A DNA stretch of 64,000 nucleotides from JAMXLO01 sp963791495 (GTDB lineage: Bacteria; Pseudomonadota; Alphaproteobacteria; Acetobacterales; Acetobacteraceae): contig CAWBST010000027.1 in the NCBI GenBank assembly GCA_963791495.1, positions 248,001 through 312,000 on the forward strand, given 5' to 3'. Below, in pieces: positions 62,227 through 64,000 of the stretch. A model generated the notes under the pieces. It ran no database searches, was not told the origin of the DNA, and saw nothing but the letters and a program-made list of their open reading frames with translations. Numbering within the stretch: position 1 is the first letter of the stretch; every line of letters starts with the position of its first letter. Both the position numbers and the translations under genes were made by a program.

Positions 62227-64000
62227 TGTTGAGGGCACTCCACACGCGATAAGAGGTCGCCGGAATATCGAACTGCGCAACGCCAAGCGAGCGAAGCGCG
62301 TTGAACACGGCATTGGCGCAGGCCGGCAGCGCTCCGGTGGTTCCGGTTTCTCCAGCCCCCTTGGCGCCCAGCAGGTTCATCGCAGTCGGCTGGGCGTGAC
62401 TGAACAGACTCAGCCCCTGCACCAGTTCGGCGCGCGGCATGACGTAATCCATGAAGCTCGCAGTCAGGAGCTGCCCATCGCCCGGATCGTAGTGGCAGCG
62501 CTCGCCGAACACCTGGCCCGCGCTCTGTGCGATCCCGCCCATGATCTGGCCGTCGGCCAGAACGTGATTGATGACATGCCCGATATCGTCAACCGTCGTG
62601 TAGCGATCGATCTCGATCGCACCGGTCTCCGGATCAAGCTCGATCTCAACCACGTGGGCGCCGTTTGGAAACGCCCGTGATATCGGCAACTCCGCGGTCG
62701 TATCCAGCGGATGCGGATCGGCGGACGCATACTGCTCGATGACCGCGATCAACGACACGCTCCGATCGGTTCCCTTGATCACATAGCTCCCATCCTGGAA
62801 TTCCAGATCCGCCGTCGAAGCTTCCAGCATGACCGCCGCAAGATCGTATCCCTTCTCGACAACGGTTTCGGCGGCGAGCTTGCAGACGCTCCCCTGTGAC
62901 ATTCCCGAGCGCGAGCCGATCGCGGGATTGCCGGTCAACATCGGACCGGACGGGTCGCCGGCGCGCAGCACGATGCGGTCGGCGTCGATCCCGAGCACCG
63001 TTGCCACGATCTCCGGAAAGACCGTCTCGTGACCCTGCCCGCTCGATCCCGCCACGGTGTAAACGATCACCGACCCCTCAGCTCCGAACCGCACAGCGAC
63101 CTCGTCTTTTGGCGCAACGCCGCCGCCCGAAGGTTCGACGAACACCGCGCAGCCAATCCCCCGGCACCGGCCATGTCGCGCCGCTTCCGCCTTGCGCGTC
63201 GCGAACCCAGCCCAGTCGGATGCCTGCCTCACCGCATCGATCAGCCCGGAGAAATCGCCACTGTCGTACACCGTGCCGGTAAAAGTCCGGTACGGCATCT
63301 GGTCTGCCCTGATGACGTTCGTCAGCCTCAGCTCCAGCGGGTCCATGCCGAGGACCGCCGCTGCCTCATCAACCAGACGCTCGACGATGTAGTTCGCCTC
63401 TGGCCGGCCGGCGCCGCGGTAGGCGTTGGTCGGCGCGGTATTGGTGATGATCTGCCGGTGCCTGCCGTAGATCGCCTGCACGTCGTACACCCCGGCCCCT
63501 ATCGTCATGCCGTTGAGCGAATTGGTCAGCACGCCGGCGACGCTCAAATAGGCACCGGAATCGCACAGCCACTCGGTCCTGAGCGCACGGAACCGGCCGT
63601 TGCGGTCAAAGCCGAGTTCACCGCTCAGCGTGACGGCGCGGCCGTGATTGTCAGTGAGGAAGTCCTCGGTGCGGCTCCCCAGCCATTTGATCGGCCGTCG
63701 CAGCATTTTCGCGGCATGCATCAGCAGCGGGTATTCCGGGAATGCGAACGAACGCGCGCCGAAGGCGCCGCCGACATCCACCATCTGCACGCGTATCCTG
63801 TCGGCCGGAATGCCGAGCATCGTGGCGAGTCCGTCACGCAGCGCCGGCCCGCCCTGATTGCTGCACCAGACATCGAAGCTGTCCGTTGCCGCATCATAGG
63901 CGGTCAGGAAGCCGCGCGGCTCCATCGGCGTCGGCGCCACGCGCGGGCTGTCCAATGTCACGCGCACCACGTGGTCCGACAACGCGAGCAGCTCCTGTGC
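62201..64000 (-). CDS. Xanthine dehydrogenase family molybdopterin-binding subunit, partial
   Basis: The 3' 600 codons of a second CoxL-like large subunit; the 5' end lies beyond the window edge. It contains MVDVGGAFGARSFAFPEYPL (Mo-site loop), AYRGAGRPEANYIVERLVDE, AVFVEPSGGGVAPKDEV and the catalytic loop LGAKGAGETGTTGALPACA. The GRPEA and AGETG forms differ from the paralogue at 58243-60591 (GRPGA, GEGG), so the two are probably separate enzymes, not duplicates in one complex. Its end overlaps the LLM gene by 26 bp (convergent). Confidence 0.9.
   Translation of the reverse strand, partial: AQELLALSDHVVRVTLDSPRVAPTPMEPRGFLTAYDAATDSFDVWCSNQGGPALRDGLATMLGIPADRIRVQMVDVGGAFGARSFAFPEYPLLMHAAKMLRRPIKWLGSRTEDFLTDNHGRAVTLSGELGFDRNGRFRALRTEWLCDSGAYLSVAGVLTNSLNGMTIGAGVYDVQAIYGRHRQIITNTAPTNAYRGAGRPEANYIVERLVDEAAAVLGMDPLELRLTNVIRADQMPYRTFTGTVYDSGDFSGLIDAVRQASDWAGFATRKAEAARHGRCRGIGCAVFVEPSGGGVAPKDEVAVRFGAEGSVIVYTVAGSSGQGHETVFPEIVATVLGIDADRIVLRAGDPSGPMLTGNPAIGSRSGMSQGSVCKLAAETVVEKGYDLAAVMLEASTADLEFQDGSYVIKGTDRSVSLIAVIEQYASADPHPLDTTAELPISRAFPNGAHVVEIELDPETGAIEIDRYTTVDDIGHVINHVLADGQIMGGIAQSAGQVFGERCHYDPGDGQLLTASFMDYVMPRAELVQGLSLFSHAQPTAMNLLGAKGAGETGTTGALPACANAVFNALRSLGVAQFDIPATSYRVWSALNTRLRAAGE

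Overview
The window is high-GC DNA from an alphaproteobacterium, most likely in Rhodospirillales/Acetobacteraceae. I infer this from gene content and order: ffs-dnaX-ybaB-recR, miaB-phoH-ybeY-corC, tamA-tamB followed by a Crp-type regulator, a twin-membrane gene beside etfBA-hbd, and RTX-type secreted proteins. It looks chromosomal. There is no rRNA, plasmid replication gene, CRISPR array or intact transposase.

Layout. 0-3.6 kb (+): a DegP-like lipoprotein protease, an OmpR-type regulator and a histidine kinase. 3.6-7.1 kb (-): a mechanosensitive channel, a 2OG-Fe(II) oxygenase and a YCII protein in an overlapping operon. 7.2-10.1 kb (+): electron-transfer flavoprotein and 3-hydroxyacyl-CoA dehydrogenase. 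10.2-19.6 kb: signalling (SAM-cyclase-ATPase-TPR, EAL), tRNA-Gly(CCC), and small redox and repair genes. 19.6-30.4 kb: an accessory stretch with AT-rich islands, a PhyH oxygenase, two RTX-type secreted proteins (one a modular GH114 glycanase), an ABC ATPase and an AtzG-like/amidase pair. 30.4-35 kb (-): ffs-dnaX-ybaB-recR plus a Tat-type amine oxidase. 35-40.7 kb: a sugar-type ABC operon, a MetE-like enzyme and a class V aminotransferase. 40.7-42.9 kb: a toxin-antitoxin island (Phd with decayed VapC; Fic coupled to BrnA) at the 3' end of miaB-phoH-ybeY-corC. 47.8-56 kb: tamA-tamB, a Crp regulator, two DUF5985 proteins and gshB. 56.3-64 kb: a catabolic group (TPP enzyme, two CoxL-type molybdenum subunits, an LLM flavin oxidoreductase) interrupted by a GxxExxY cassette with long inverted repeats.

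Two global observations change how the annotation should be read. First, thirteen +1 frameshifts lie between 25.9 and 58.1 kb in nine genes, several normally conserved (recR, miaB, corC, gshB, tamB). Twelve of them can be explained by one extra base in a short homopolymer. Residual sequence error is therefore a serious alternative to real gene decay. Second, a family of GC-rich palindromic elements occurs six times. In two places it lies just inside the start of a gene that overlaps its upstream partner, and it is read in frame as extra N-terminal residues.
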